Assembly (NCBI GenBank): GCA_020723325.1
Contig: DYJD01000051.1
Span: 1-33,512 of the forward strand
Direction of reading: 5' to 3'
Source: Desulfosudis oleivorans
GTDB lineage: Bacteria; Desulfobacterota; Desulfobacteria; Desulfobacterales; SURF-7
DNA: 33,512 bases
The translations under genes and the position numbers were made by a program. This document shows positions 8,183 to 16,778 of the stretch, one piece after another (position 1 is the stretch's first letter; the number at the start of each line of letters is the position of its first letter). The notes under the pieces were generated by a model, which saw nothing but the letters and a program-made list of their open reading frames with translations, made no database searches and had not been told where the DNA came from.

Positions 8183-9655
8183 ATGGTGGCTGATCGGGAA
8201 AACGGTTTGAACGACAATCAGGATGATCATGAGGAAGGCGATTTTGCCGCCCTGCTCGACAATTATATCACCGGCATGAATGAGGATATCAAGGTCGGTG
8301 ACCGCATCCAAGGCAAAATCATCGCCATCAGCGCCGATAGTGTGGATATCGATACCGGCACCAAGCTGGACGGGGTGGTGAGTAAAACCGAATTGCTGAA
8401 TGCCGACGGTGAATTCACCCTTCGCAAAGGCGATGTAGTGGATCTCTATGTGGTATCCATGAGCGAAAGCGAGATCCAATTGTCCAAGGCCTTGGTCGGG
8501 GTGGACAGCTCCCATCTGCTCTTTGACGCCTTTAAGAACAACATTCCGGTGGAAGGCAAAGTCACGGCGATCTGTAAAGGCGGATTCCAAGTGGATGTCA
8601 TGAAAAAACGCGCCTTTTGCCCCATCAGTCAAATGGATGTCCAGTTTGTCAAAGAACCGGAAAAATATGTGGGCAACAGCTTTCATTTTGTCATCAAAAA
8701 ATTTGAGAACCACGGCCGGAATATTGTGGTATCCCGCAGGGACCTCCTGGAAAAGGATCTGGAAAAGGCCCGGCAAAAATTCCTCCAGGATCTGACGGTG
8801 GGCAAATTTGTGGAAGGCCGCGTGGTCAGGATCCAGCCTTTCGGCCTGTTCATCGAGTTGTTTCCAGGGGTGGAGGGCATGGTGCATATTTCCGAATTGG
8901 CCTGGTCGCGTGTGGCCACCCCCGAGGAAGTCCTGCACATGGAACAAACCGCCACCTTCAAAGTGCTTGCCATGGATCAGGACGCCGCGGGCAAAATCAA
9001 GATCTCCCTTTCCCTCAAACAGGTTTCCGGCGATCCTTGGACCACCATTGAAAGTAAATTTCATACCGGCGATCAAGTCAGCGGCAAAATAACCCGCTGC
9101 GCGGCTTTCGGTGCTTTTGTCGAAATCGCCCCTGGTTTGGAGGGCCTTGTGCATATCAGTGAAATGAGCTATCTCAAACGGGTTTCGCGGCCGGAAGACC
9201 TGGTTGCCCCTGGGGATATTGTAGCGGTGCTGATCAAGGAAATCGATACCCACAACAAACGCATTGCCCTCAGCATGCGGGATGCCGAAGGTGATCCCTG
9301 GGTGGATATCCAGCAAAAATACAAACCCGGTCAAATCATTGCCGGTACCTTTGTCAAAAAAGAAAAATTCGGCTATTTTATCAATCTCGAACCCGGAGTG
9401 ACCGGGCTTTATCCCAAATCCAAAATGGATCAATCCGCTGAGGCCGTTGCCCTGGACACCCTCAAGCCCGGTCAGACTGTTACCGTTGTCATCGAAGCCG
9501 TCCTGGCCGCTGAACGCAGAATCAGCCTGGGTCCTGCACGCAGCGAGACTGCCGATGACTGGCGTCAATTTACAGCCGAAGGCAATAAAACTGTTGGGGA
9601 TTTGGGGGCGAAATTGCAGCAAGCCTTGAGTGGCAAGGGTAAAAAGAAAGGTTAG
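8183..9655 (+). CDS. Ribosomal protein S1-like RNA-binding protein with five S1 domains
   Basis: 490 residues from ATG 8183, with AAAGGAG at good spacing. Five OB-fold S1 repeats lie at about 36-103, 120-187, 205-278, 293-365 and 381-450. The third and fourth are the most canonical ([11 protein letters not shown] and [11 protein letters not shown]). The N-terminus is acidic and the C-terminus is lysine-rich (GKGKKKG). Canonical bS1 of proteobacteria has six repeats and about 550-580 residues, so this is either a short bS1 or an S1 paralogue acting on mRNA. Its stop codon overlaps the stop of the convergent amidohydrolase by four bases, leaving no room for a separate terminator. Confidence 0.85.
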   Translation: MVADRENGLNDNQDDHEEGDFAALLDNYITGMNEDIKVGDRIQGKIIAISADSVDIDTGTKLDGVVSKTELLNADGEFTLRKGDVVDLYVVSMSESEIQLSKALVGVDSSHLLFDAFKNNIPVEGKVTAICKGGFQVDVMKKRAFCPISQMDVQFVKEPEKYVGNSFHFVIKKFENHGRNIVVSRRDLLEKDLEKARQKFLQDLTVGKFVEGRVVRIQPFGLFIELFPGVEGMVHISELAWSRVATPEEVLHMEQTATFKVLAMDQDAAGKIKISLSLKQVSGDPWTTIESKFHTGDQVSGKITRCAAFGAFVEIAPGLEGLVHISEMSYLKRVSRPEDLVAPGDIVAVLIKEIDTHNKRIALSMRDAEGDPWVDIQQKYKPGQIIAGTFVKKEKFGYFINLEPGVTGLYPKSKMDQSAEAVALDTLKPGQTVTVVIEAVLAAERRISLGPARSETADDWRQFTAEGNKTVGDLGAKLQQALSGKGKKKG

Positions 9656-10533
9656 TCGATAGAAAAAAACTCCAAGGCGTTTGTATGCAGAAGCATGGCC
9701 AGCCGGTCTTCTGGAAGACCATATTCGGCAATGATCTTGAGCTCCCGGTCCCAGGCAAAGGGTAAATTGGGGAAATCACTGCCGTACATGATCCGATCAG
9801 CACGCAGGCTTAAGAGATCCGGGGGCTCATGCCCGGGGAAATAATCGCTTAATACCATGGCGGTATCCAGCCAAAGTTGATCATACTGTTTCAGCAAGCG
9901 CCGGTAGGCCGGTAATTCATCCAAGCCCAGATGGGGAATACATAAACGTAAGCGTGGAAAATTTTTTAATATGCGCTCGACTTTTGCCACACCGCAAATC
10001 TGATACGGATCCACCGGATAGGCAGGACTTTTGGGTTCCCGGCCCCCATGCAACACCAGCGGTTTCCGCGCCGCGGCACAAACCGCATAAATCCGCTCCA
10101 TCTCAGGGCTGTTCAAATCAAAACCCTGCACATGGGCATGCAGTTTCACCCCTTTCAAGCCAAAACCAAAGGCCTGCTCCAGGATGTCCTCAACGCCGTC
10201 TTCCCCCGGATAGATGCTTGCCAGCCCAATGACATTGGGATATTTTGCACAAATATCCCGCATAAAGGCGTTTAATTCAGCCGCCATTCCCGGTCGGTGG
10301 GCGTATTGCAGCGCCACCACCTGCCGGATTCCCCTGGCAAACAAGAAATCGAGGATCTCCTCGGCCTTCATCTGGTAGCGAATGGGCCAGGCATGCTTTG
10401 CAAACCATTTCCACAGGGCTTGGAAAATCCAATCCGGAAACAAATGGACATGGGCATCCACTACGGGCGGCAGATTGCCGGGGATTCCAAGGCCGTCCGG
10501 ATCATTCAGCCCCGGCAGCAAACCATTCAACAT
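9652..10533 (-). CDS. Amidohydrolase-2-family metal-dependent hydrolase
   Basis: 293 residues from ATG 10533, with AAGGGG eight bases upstream. It is a TIM-barrel hydrolase of the amidohydrolase_2/ACMSD-like type. Seen motifs: H28 and H30 in [11 protein letters not shown]132 in [11 protein letters not shown]162 in LVLHGG, H201 in CIPHLGLDE and D253 in MYGSDFPN, which together make the usual mono- or binuclear metal site. Substrates in this family range from decarboxylated aromatic acids to lactones, and the sequence does not show which applies. It is cytosolic, with no signal peptide. It is convergent with the S1-domain gene (shared stop bases 9652-9655). About 85 bp upstream lies the stop of the next minus-strand gene. 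Confidence 0.85.
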   Translation of the reverse strand: MLNGLLPGLNDPDGLGIPGNLPPVVDAHVHLFPDWIFQALWKWFAKHAWPIRYQMKAEEILDFLFARGIRQVVALQYAHRPGMAAELNAFMRDICAKYPNVIGLASIYPGEDGVEDILEQAFGFGLKGVKLHAHVQGFDLNSPEMERIYAVCAAARKPLVLHGGREPKSPAYPVDPYQICGVAKVERILKNFPRLRLCIPHLGLDELPAYRRLLKQYDQLWLDTAMVLSDYFPGHEPPDLLSLRADRIMYGSDFPNLPFAWDRELKIIAEYGLPEDRLAMLLHTNALEFFSID

Positions 10534-10618
10534 GTGCCATGCCCCTTACCGACTTTCCAATCAAATAGAATAAATGTAAGCGCCGCTTGCCTTGGGGCCG
10601 CAATTTTCCCGATTGAGC

Positions 10619-11107
10619 TCAATTCTCCGCTGTCAAGGCATCCGGCTTGACAATGGTGAAATGAATCGTCTGATACAGCTTGCCGTTGATATATATCTCA
10701 ATCTTCTGGTGGCCCAGCGGGTCTTCGGGATCATTGGCCGTCCACCGCCAATATTGACCGTCATACACCCGCGTGGGGCCCATTGTAATCAGTTGGTTTT
10801 TCCTGTCAAGTTCGGGATCATCGCCGGGTTTCAATTGGGCCTCGCTTGGGCCGTAATCAATTGAGGAAGTTGTAAAAAACAAATTCCTGGAATGGATGGT
10901 ATAACCCCAGCGGAAACCGGTCTCCTTCAGCAGCAGGGCGATGGTCCTGGTTTCTTTGTAAACATAATAACTGCCATCTTCCCGCTGTTTCATCCAGCCG
11001 AAGCGGATCTGGTACTCCGGCTCAGAATTGGAAGAATTGCCCACACTGTTGGCCGTGAGGGGGGTAACGGCGATTAAAAATGCAATGAGAACGAAAATCT
11101 TTTTCAT
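10619..11107 (-). CDS. Small secreted protein of unknown function
   Basis: 162 residues from ATG 11107, with a strong GGAGG ribosome site ten bases upstream. A signal peptide covers about residues 1-19 (KKIFVLIAFLIAVTPLTAN). The mature part looks like a compact beta-rich domain with patterns such as YQIRFGWMKQREDGSYYVYKE, GFRWGYTIHS and QKIEIYINGKLYQTIHFTIV. The last strand suggests an Ig-like or carbohydrate-binding sandwich (inference). No family is recognised. It probably acts in the periplasm or outside the cell. Its start overlaps by four bases (ATGA) the stop of a short open frame upstream. Confidence 0.75.
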   Translation of the reverse strand: MKKIFVLIAFLIAVTPLTANSVGNSSNSEPEYQIRFGWMKQREDGSYYVYKETRTIALLLKETGFRWGYTIHSRNLFFTTSSIDYGPSEAQLKPGDDPELDRKNQLITMGPTRVYDGQYWRWTANDPEDPLGHQKIEIYINGKLYQTIHFTIVKPDALTAEN

Positions 11108-11289
11108 ACGAAACCTCCGGTATAAGTAGTGAAATCATCCTCGCTAGTAGAAATTTGCATATAGTATGCCATCGGAAGTATTTCGCTTGATTTCAGCTTG
11201 ATAGTGATCCCATGGCCGTTTCCACGCCTGGCCGAGAGCCCTGAATTCAGCAGATTATCCCAGTCAATGATACATTTGTCCCAAGACAT
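11104..11289 (-). CDS. Possible small gene or 3' remnant truncated by a repeat element
   Basis: A 61-codon open frame (MSWDKCIIDWDNLL to TTYTGGFV) ends in TGA that overlaps the next start codon in an ATGA arrangement typical of coupled genes. The composition looks protein-like, but the frame stays open upstream into the repeat element at 11334-11566. It may therefore be the end of a gene cut by that element rather than a whole gene. No good ribosome site precedes the ATG at 11289, and no family is recognised. Confidence 0.28.
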   Translation of the reverse strand: MSWDKCIIDWDNLLNSGLSARRGNGHGITIKLKSSEILPMAYYMQISTSEDDFTTYTGGFV

Positions 11290-11333
11290 GGGACATGCTC
11301 TGCCGGGCCTTAGATGAATTGTATGTTTTGTTT

Positions 11334-11566
11334 TCGGGGTCGGGGTCGGGGTCGGTATCGAAAAAATAATTTGGGAGACCCCGCCCCCAAAAAACCAGGG
11401 CTTTTCCCATGTTGACCCCAAGACTCAACACCATGGCCTTTCCGTAGGGGCGGTTCGCGAACCGCCCCTGCACATCGGCAGGGCACACCGTTCCGTCCCG
11501 TTGGCGAGTTGGCTTTGGGGGAAAAAAAACTCGATACCGATTCCGATACCGATCCCGACCCCGAGA
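11334..11566 (-). mobile_element. MITE-like composite element, copy 1 (full)
   Basis: 233 bp bounded by inverted hexameric arrays. The left end (11334-11361) is TCGGGG three times, then TCGGTA and TCGAAA. The right end (11532-11566) is the reverse-complement series CGATAC, CGATTC, CGATAC, CGATCC, CGACCC. The centre carries a perfect 24-bp palindrome at 11446-11469 (half-site AGGGGCGGTTCG). Reading on the minus strand, the order and sequence match the copy at 20612-20870 almost throughout, including the G-rich stretch near 11380-11400. No transposase and no clear target duplication are seen. Confidence 0.75.
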
Positions 11567-11700
11567 GGTTGAATGGCAGAGATAAAACCCAATCACTCTC
11601 GAATCGCTTTGTTCTGGTGGACAATAGTATTTACTGGATGAAATGTTGGCAATTAACGGCCGTACATTCCGCGCCAAGTTTATATGCGATTCCCCTCTGC
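11567..11700 (-). repeat. Dispersed module A, copy 1
   Basis: On the minus strand this ~134-bp stretch runs from GGGGAATCGCATATAAACTT to CCATTCAACCTCTCGG and is highly similar to 26113-26248, 30721-30858 and 33341-33480. It joins the hexameric array of copy 1 at 11566. A short shared open frame in the copies (NRFVL motif) varies around it and is probably not translated. Confidence 0.75.
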
Positions 11701-11786
11701 CGGACCTGCTTTGACTTTTTCATTTGATCTGTTTATGGTGTAGGATAGGTATTTAGGCATGTCGGCAAATCCAATTTACCGTTTTT

Positions 11787-11885
11787 TCGTGCTCGTGCTC
11801 GTAATCGTAATCGGCTGCTTATATGCTATTGAAATTTGTTGTTCGATTACGATTACGAGTACCGCTTGGCTGAGCACGAGCACGA
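11787..11885. repeat. Second hexamer family in inverted orientation
   Basis: The left end is TCGTGC twice, TCGTAA twice, then TCGGCT (11787-11816). The right end is CGATTA twice, then CGAGTA (11844-11861), and after 10 bp GAGCAC twice and GAC (11872-11886). The ends are reverse complements. The layout (two units of one kind, two of another, TCG every six bases) copies that of the TCGGGG/TCGGTA arrays although the sequence differs. It lies just upstream of the MerR-TetR gene. Confidence 0.7.
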
Positions 11886-11950
11886 CATTGAGTAAATAGT
11901 AAATTATAATTTTCCATCCCCCAACTTGGACGGCAAGGAATCAACCTGAT

Positions 11951-12844
11951 ATGAAAAATCATACGGCCTGGTATCGAATCGCTGAAATCGAACGCCTTTC
12001 CGGAATCTCGCGGCGCACCATTCATTTTTATCTTCAACAAGGACTCCTGCATGCCCCCAGACGAACGGGAAAAACCATGGCCTATTATGATGAATCCCAC
12101 CTCAGCAAGCTTGCTTTTATCCAAAAATCAAAGCAAGCAGGTGTCCCATTGATCGCCATAAAGGAAAAAATTTCGGCCGGAGAGCCGTCGACCCTAAAAG
12201 CATTCGAAGATGCACATCCGCCTGTCCCGCATGCTGATAAAGCCCCTGCCGATATCCAGCCGAAACACGGAGCAAGAGGGGGAAAAACCCGTGAAACCAT
12301 ACTTGATATCGGTTGCGCCCTTTTCCGCGAAAAGGGCTATAAAGAAACCAAAGTCACGGATATCGTCACCATCATGAATGTGGGCAAAGGAACATTCTAT
12401 TTCTATTTTTCCGACAAGAAAGAGCTTCTCCTGGAATGTGTCCCACGCATTTTCCGGGAACTGTTTGAAGACGGCTGGGAACGCATCCGTAAAATCGATC
12501 ACCCCCTGAAACGCCTGGAAATGCGGGCCCAAACCGTGTTGCCGGTGCTCAAGGAATTTTGCGCCATCATTCAATTGAGCAAGGAAGCCATGGAGGACAA
12601 TGACCCGAAATTGAAGCATCTGGGCGAGCAAACCTATCGCTCCATTTGCAGACCCTTGGAATCCGACATTCAAAAAGCAATCAAAGCCGGCTTGATTCAA
12701 CCGGTGAACCCGCGCCTGGCAGCCTGTTTCATGATCGGCATCATGGAAAATCTCTACTACCTGCAAACCATTGATCCTGATTTACGTCCTGAAAAGATTT
12801 GGGATCGGATATTGAAATTGATTTTCCACGGCATCGGAGGATAG
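11951..12844 (+). CDS. MerR-TetR fusion transcriptional regulator
   Basis: 297 residues with two DNA-binding domains. Residues 7-75 are a MerR-type winged helix (YRIAEIERLSGISRRTIHFYLQQGLL, then the Y-Y-DESHLSKLAFI wing). A polar linker covers 76-112. Residues 113-160 are a TetR N-terminal helix-turn-helix (TRETILDIGCALFREKGY to VGKGTFYFYFSDKKELL). The rest (161-290) is a helical TetR ligand/dimer domain. AAGGA lies about 11 bases before the ATG. It opens a same-strand series that leads into the ole genes, so control of that cluster by a fatty-acyl or hydrocarbon ligand is a reasonable guess. TetR and MerR domains are normally on separate proteins, so the fusion is unusual. No truncation is visible in either half. 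Confidence 0.88.
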   Translation: MKNHTAWYRIAEIERLSGISRRTIHFYLQQGLLHAPRRTGKTMAYYDESHLSKLAFIQKSKQAGVPLIAIKEKISAGEPSTLKAFEDAHPPVPHADKAPADIQPKHGARGGKTRETILDIGCALFREKGYKETKVTDIVTIMNVGKGTFYFYFSDKKELLLECVPRIFRELFEDGWERIRKIDHPLKRLEMRAQTVLPVLKEFCAIIQLSKEAMEDNDPKLKHLGEQTYRSICRPLESDIQKAIKAGLIQPVNPRLAACFMIGIMENLYYLQTIDPDLRPEKIWDRILKLIFHGIGG

Positions 12845-12846
12845 GG

Positions 12847-12881
12847 CCGAACGCGGAACTCGGAAGGCGGAAGGCGGAATA
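12847..12881. repeat. Heptamer tandem repeat (CGGAANN)
   Basis: Five consecutive 7-base units: CCGAACG, CGGAACT, CGGAAGG, CGGAAGG, CGGAATA. It sits immediately after the regulator stop codon in the 174-bp gap before the next gene. The rest of the gap is AT-rich, and I see no clear promoter or palindromic operator in it. Confidence 0.65.
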
Positions 12882-13018
12882 TTCCAGCGCGGCTGTTTTA
12901 TTTGAATTTGGGTAATTGGGAAAAAATATGAATATTTTGTTGTCATTATGCCCATTTCTTTGTATGAAAATCCGTATTGAAACCAACCGAATTGTCAACA
13001 CCATCAGAGGAAAAGAGA

Positions 13019-13498
13019 ATGCTCACTCGGCGCTGTTTGGAAAATATTAAAAAAATAGCCAGTTACCCTCATCAAAAAGCAAATTTGGCAGATCTTGGGG
13101 ATGACCGCATATTGGAATTTTATAGCGAGATGGCCGATCAATTCATTCCCATCAGCAATCATGCCGGCCGATTTGAAAAAGCCAAATATCTCCTTTGGCA
13201 TTTTGAAAACCTGCTCCCGGCTGTACAAAGGGATCTGATCAACTTTGTTCTGGGGCGCTGGCCGCAAAACCTGCCTGTCGATACGGAAACAACGGATTCA
13301 GAAACCCCACAAACAAATATGCAGGCCACCCCGGCCAAAGATCCTGCAACCGGGAAGCAGCCTGAGGCAGAACCTGGGAAAAAGGCCGTGGCCAGCCGGC
13401 CATACCCCAATCCCCTTCAGCAAGCAAAGCAGGATTGGTTCGATACCTTGCTGAATTGGATGGCGGTCCTGGCCAATTTGTTGCCATTGCGGGCATGA
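13019..13498 (+). CDS. Small protein of unknown function upstream of oleB
   Basis: 159 residues from ATG 13019, with GAGG eight bases upstream; an in-frame TTG at 12977 lacks support. The N-terminal half is helical and charged (LTRRCLENIKKIASYP to RWPQNLP). A low-complexity Pro/Thr/Gln/Lys linker spans about 100-135. The C-terminus ends in a short amphipathic or hydrophobic helix (DWFDTLLNWMAVLANLLPLRA) that could touch the membrane or a partner. No family is recognised. Its position between the regulator and oleB suggests an accessory role in the hydrocarbon cluster. Confidence 0.6.
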   Translation: MLTRRCLENIKKIASYPHQKANLADLGDDRILEFYSEMADQFIPISNHAGRFEKAKYLLWHFENLLPAVQRDLINFVLGRWPQNLPVDTETTDSETPQTNMQATPAKDPATGKQPEAEPGKKAVASRPYPNPLQQAKQDWFDTLLNWMAVLANLLPLRA

Positions 13499-13588
13499 AC
13501 TGCCGATTGTCTGAATGAATGCGCCGGATACCGGGCTTTGGGCAATGCCGGATACTGTGACAACCACATCAATCATGGGATACAAATT

Positions 13589-14518
13589 ATGATATTCAGC
13601 CGCAAACCCATTAATATGGCCGCTTTCAAACCGTTCTATCCCTTTGAATCCCATTACCTGAACCGGGGTGGATTCAAATATCATTATTTGGATCAGGGCA
13701 AGGGGGAGCCCATTATCATGCTTCACGGCAATCCCACCTGGTCTTTTTACTACCGCAGCCTGATCCAGGCCCTTTCCCCGGAATATCGTACCATTGTGCC
13801 GGACCATATCGGCTGTGGACTTTCCGACAAGCCCAGCGCAAAAGAATACAACTATACTGTCAAGAGCCGGGTGGAAGATCTGGAGCTGTTGGTCAAGCAT
13901 TTGAAAATCACCAAGGGCATCACCCTGATCGTGCACGACTGGGGCGGCATGATCGGCTTCATCTTTGCCCTGCGCAATCTCAAGATGATCGAACGTCTGG
14001 TCATTACCAACACCGCCGGCTTTTTCACCCCCAAGGGCAAGGGGCTGCCCTTGCGGTTATGGCTGATCCGGCACCTGACGCCCTTGGCAACCGTCGGCGT
14101 GCTTGGATTTAATCTGTTTGCTCGCAGCGCCCTATACATGGCTTCCCACAAAGGGCTTTCCAAAGAAGTAAAAAAGGCGCTCATCGCGCCCTATAACTGC
14201 TGGGCCAACCGCATCGCCACCTTGAAATTTGTTCAGGACATCCCGGTTTTTTCCACTGATCAAAGCCATGCCATGGGATATTTCATGGACAACAAGCTGC
14301 ACAACCTGGCCCACATCCCCAAATTGATCTGTTGGGGCGACCATGATTTTGTCTTCACGCCGGTTTTTTTGACTGAATGGCAGCGCCGTTTTCCAGATGC
14401 GGAAGTGCATCGTTTTGCGGATGCGGGTCACTATCTGTTGGAAGATGCGCCCGAACAAGTCATCCCGCTGATCAAACGATTCTTGAAAAAGCATCCGCTT
14501 GCTCAAAACGCTGATTGA
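13589..14518 (+). CDS. oleB: OleB-like beta-lactone decarboxylase (alpha/beta hydrolase)
   Basis: 309 residues from ATG 13589 (GGGA upstream); ATG 13616 is also possible and TTG 13538 unlikely. It belongs to the haloalkane-dehalogenase-like alpha/beta hydrolases. In OleB the Asp nucleophile opens a cis-beta-lactone and releases CO2 to give a cis-olefin. Seen: HGNPTWSFYYR (46-56, oxyanion region), nucleophile D117 in VHDWGGMIG, acid candidate D251 or D253 in CWGDHDFVF, and base H281 in DAGHYLLEDAP. The N-terminus (YPFESHYLNRGGFKYHYLDQG) matches the OleB pattern. Neighbouring oleC and oleD homologues in the same direction make OleB much more likely than a true dehalogenase. It is followed after 21 bp by a membrane coiled-coil gene. 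Confidence 0.83.
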   Translation: MIFSRKPINMAAFKPFYPFESHYLNRGGFKYHYLDQGKGEPIIMLHGNPTWSFYYRSLIQALSPEYRTIVPDHIGCGLSDKPSAKEYNYTVKSRVEDLELLVKHLKITKGITLIVHDWGGMIGFIFALRNLKMIERLVITNTAGFFTPKGKGLPLRLWLIRHLTPLATVGVLGFNLFARSALYMASHKGLSKEVKKALIAPYNCWANRIATLKFVQDIPVFSTDQSHAMGYFMDNKLHNLAHIPKLICWGDHDFVFTPVFLTEWQRRFPDAEVHRFADAGHYLLEDAPEQVIPLIKRFLKKHPLAQNAD

Positions 14519-14539
14519 GGCCGAAAGGCGCTGCTTGTC

Positions 14540-15088
14540 ATGACCAAGAAAAGAACCGCCATGTCCCTGCTTTTCGGCATCATTGCCTTGGCGCTTATCA
14601 TTGCAGGGGGATTTATCGGCTATTCGCGGATGCATGCGGATCAAACCGCGGACCCGGGCTTGCCCCACATTCGTTTAAAGCCCGAGATCGTGGCCTTCGC
14701 ATCCCGGCTTTGGCCGGAAGCCCATCAACGTCTGCTGGAATTGAATGGGGAAATCACCCTCATTGATCAGGAGATCGAGCGCCTGAATGGAATGGAAAAA
14801 GATTTTCCCCAGCAAAAAAAAATCATTCAGGAAGAAAAGACCATCTGGGACCGCACCAGTAAGAGTCTGCATTCCGTGCTTGACAATTTTGAAAAGGAAG
14901 TGGAAACCGTTTATGTAACTTACTCGGTCAATAAGGAGAAAGGGAGCCAATCCATCAAGGATTCCCAGGAGACCATCCTCAAGCCTGTGGCCGAAGCCCT
15001 TTCCGAGTCCGGCAAACTGACCGAGCGTTTGAAAACCGAGCCGGAAAAGAACTGGTTCAGCCGAATCAAGAAAATATTAAATAAATGA
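14540..15088 (+). CDS. Single-pass membrane coiled-coil protein between oleB and oleC
   Basis: 182 residues. A basic N-terminus (MTKKRTAMS) and one transmembrane helix (about 9-30, LLFGIIALALIIAGGFIGY) are followed by a hydrophilic domain. That domain is largely helical with heptad-like segments (about 60-125 and 140-175), so it projects from the membrane as a coiled coil. No family is recognised. Its TGA stop overlaps the oleC start (ATGA at 15085-15088), a sign of translational coupling. It might anchor the Ole enzymes, which form large assemblies in other bacteria, at the membrane; that is an inference. The ribosome site is weak. Confidence 0.65.
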   Translation: MTKKRTAMSLLFGIIALALIIAGGFIGYSRMHADQTADPGLPHIRLKPEIVAFASRLWPEAHQRLLELNGEITLIDQEIERLNGMEKDFPQQKKIIQEEKTIWDRTSKSLHSVLDNFEKEVETVYVTYSVNKEKGSQSIKDSQETILKPVAEALSESGKLTERLKTEPEKNWFSRIKKILNK

Positions 15089-16767
15089 CTGCCATGAATG
15101 AAACCAATTCCAAGGATATAGTCAACGTTTCTTTGTATTTGAAGCAGATGGCCGCAATCCAGCCTTACAAGCGGGCGGTGGTTTTCCCGGCCGGCAAGGA
15201 TGGGGAAGGCCGGGTCACCTACTCCCATTTCACCTTCCAACAACTGGATGAGGAGTCGGATCGGATCGCCGCAGGACTGGCCATGGCCGGCATCCGCCGG
15301 GGCACCCGCACCATCCTGATGGTGCGCCAGAGCCTGGAATTCTTCGCCCTGGCCTTTGCCCTGTTCAAAGCCGGAGTTGTGCCGGTGGTGGTGGATCCGG
15401 GCATGGGCCTCAAGCGCATGCTGAGCTGCCTGCAGGAAGGCAAACCCGAGGCCTTTATCGGCATTCCCCTGGCCCATGTGGTGCGCTCCCTGTTCCCCAA
15501 ATACTTCCGCAACGTTCATTATTTCATCACCGTGGGCCGGCGTTTCTTCTGGGGCGGACACACCCTGCGGCAAATCCGCGAACTCTGCCCCACGCCCCAT
15601 CGCATGGCCGAAACCCAGCGTGACGAAACCGCCGCCATCCTGTTCACCTCCGGCAGCACCGGACCGGCCAAGGGCGTGGTCTACACCCACGGCATGTTTG
15701 ATGCCCAGATCCAACAGATCAAAGCCCATTTCAACATCACGCCGGATGAAATCGATCTGCCCACCTTTCCCCTTTTTGCCATTTTTGATCCGTCCCTGGG
15801 AATGACCGCCGTGATCCCGGATATGGACCCCACCAAACCGGCCCTGGTGAATCCCGCCAAGATCATCGAAGCCGTCAACAACCATGGGGTTACCAACATG
15901 TTCGCTTCCCCGGCCCTGTTAAACCGCGTGGGCCGGTATTGCCGGCAGCATAATGTCAAGCTCCCCTCCTTAAAAAGGGTGGTCTCGGCCGGGGCCCCGG
16001 TGCCGCCGGCCAACATCGAAAGGTTTGCCGCCATACTATCGGATCAGGCCGAAATCCATACCCCTTACGGCGCCACTGAAGCAGTGCCGATTCTTTCCAT
16101 CGGCAGCAAGGAAATCCTTTCGGAAACCAAAAAGCTCACAGAGAGGGGCTTCGGCAACTGTGTGGGCCGGCCCTTGCAGAATACGGAAATTAGACTGATG
16201 CGCATCAGCGACGAACCAGTGGAAACCTGGTCTGACGAGCTTGCCGTACCCCAGGGGGAAACCGGTGAAATCATCGTCAAGGCGCCGGTGGTCTCCCGGC
16301 AGTATTTCGGCCGTCCGGACCAGAACGCCCTGCATAAAATCAAGGACGGCCAAGAATTCTGGCATCGCATGGGCGATCTTGGCTGGTTGGACAAAAGCGA
16401 GCGGCTCTGGTTTTGCGGACGCAAGAGCCATCGGGTCATTACGGATAAAGGCACCCTGTACACGATACCCTGTGAAGCCATTTTCAACACCCACCCGGCG
16501 GTATTCCGCAGCGCCCTGGTGGGCATGGGCCGGCCGCCGCGCCAGACGCCGGTGATCTGCATCGAGCTGGAGCCCGGCAATAAAACCTCCAAACAAATCA
16601 TCGAACAGGAATTGCTGGAATTGGCCGGTCAGTTCGTCATCACCCAGGGCATCAAGATTGTCCTGTTTCATCATGCTTTTCCAGTGGACATCCGTCACAA
16701 TTCCAAAATATTCCGGGAACAATTAAAGGTCTGGGCTGAAAAAACCCTTGGGAAAAACCATCCATAA
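15085..16767 (+). CDS. oleC: OleC-like beta-lactone synthetase (AMP-dependent ligase)
   Basis: 560 residues of the ANL adenylating superfamily. In the Ole pathway OleC uses ATP to convert a 2-alkyl-3-hydroxy acid to a cis-beta-lactone. Motifs: P-loop FTSGSTGPAKG (187-197), A5 YGATEA (328-333), GDLGW with D431, R446 in FCGRKSH, and catalytic K541 in RHNSKIFREQL. The FPLFAIFDPSLGM segment and VIPDMDPTKPALVNP are typical of OleC rather than acyl-CoA synthetases. The start overlaps the preceding stop (ATGA); an alternative ATG lies at 15094. It is followed 11 bp later by oleD. There is no fusion to OleB, unlike the actinobacterial OleBC. Cytosolic, possibly in a multi-enzyme assembly. Confidence 0.88.
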   Translation: MTAMNETNSKDIVNVSLYLKQMAAIQPYKRAVVFPAGKDGEGRVTYSHFTFQQLDEESDRIAAGLAMAGIRRGTRTILMVRQSLEFFALAFALFKAGVVPVVVDPGMGLKRMLSCLQEGKPEAFIGIPLAHVVRSLFPKYFRNVHYFITVGRRFFWGGHTLRQIRELCPTPHRMAETQRDETAAILFTSGSTGPAKGVVYTHGMFDAQIQQIKAHFNITPDEIDLPTFPLFAIFDPSLGMTAVIPDMDPTKPALVNPAKIIEAVNNHGVTNMFASPALLNRVGRYCRQHNVKLPSLKRVVSAGAPVPPANIERFAAILSDQAEIHTPYGATEAVPILSIGSKEILSETKKLTERGFGNCVGRPLQNTEIRLMRISDEPVETWSDELAVPQGETGEIIVKAPVVSRQYFGRPDQNALHKIKDGQEFWHRMGDLGWLDKSERLWFCGRKSHRVITDKGTLYTIPCEAIFNTHPAVFRSALVGMGRPPRQTPVICIELEPGNKTSKQIIEQELLELAGQFVITQGIKIVLFHHAFPVDIRHNSKIFREQLKVWAEKTLGKNHP

Positions 16768-16778
16768 AAAGGTTTGCC

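Noticed and set aside
11509-11727. Open frames crossing the repeat modules, with conserved peptides such as NRFVL and SGSGSVSVS
   Set aside because: The same peptides recur wherever module A and the hexamer arrays occur, in several frames and on both strands. They follow from DNA repeat similarity, lack ribosome sites, and give low-complexity dipeptide runs.
13589-14518. True haloalkane dehalogenase
   Set aside because: The fold and Asp nucleophile would allow it, but the oleC and oleD neighbours and OleB-like N-terminus favour OleB.
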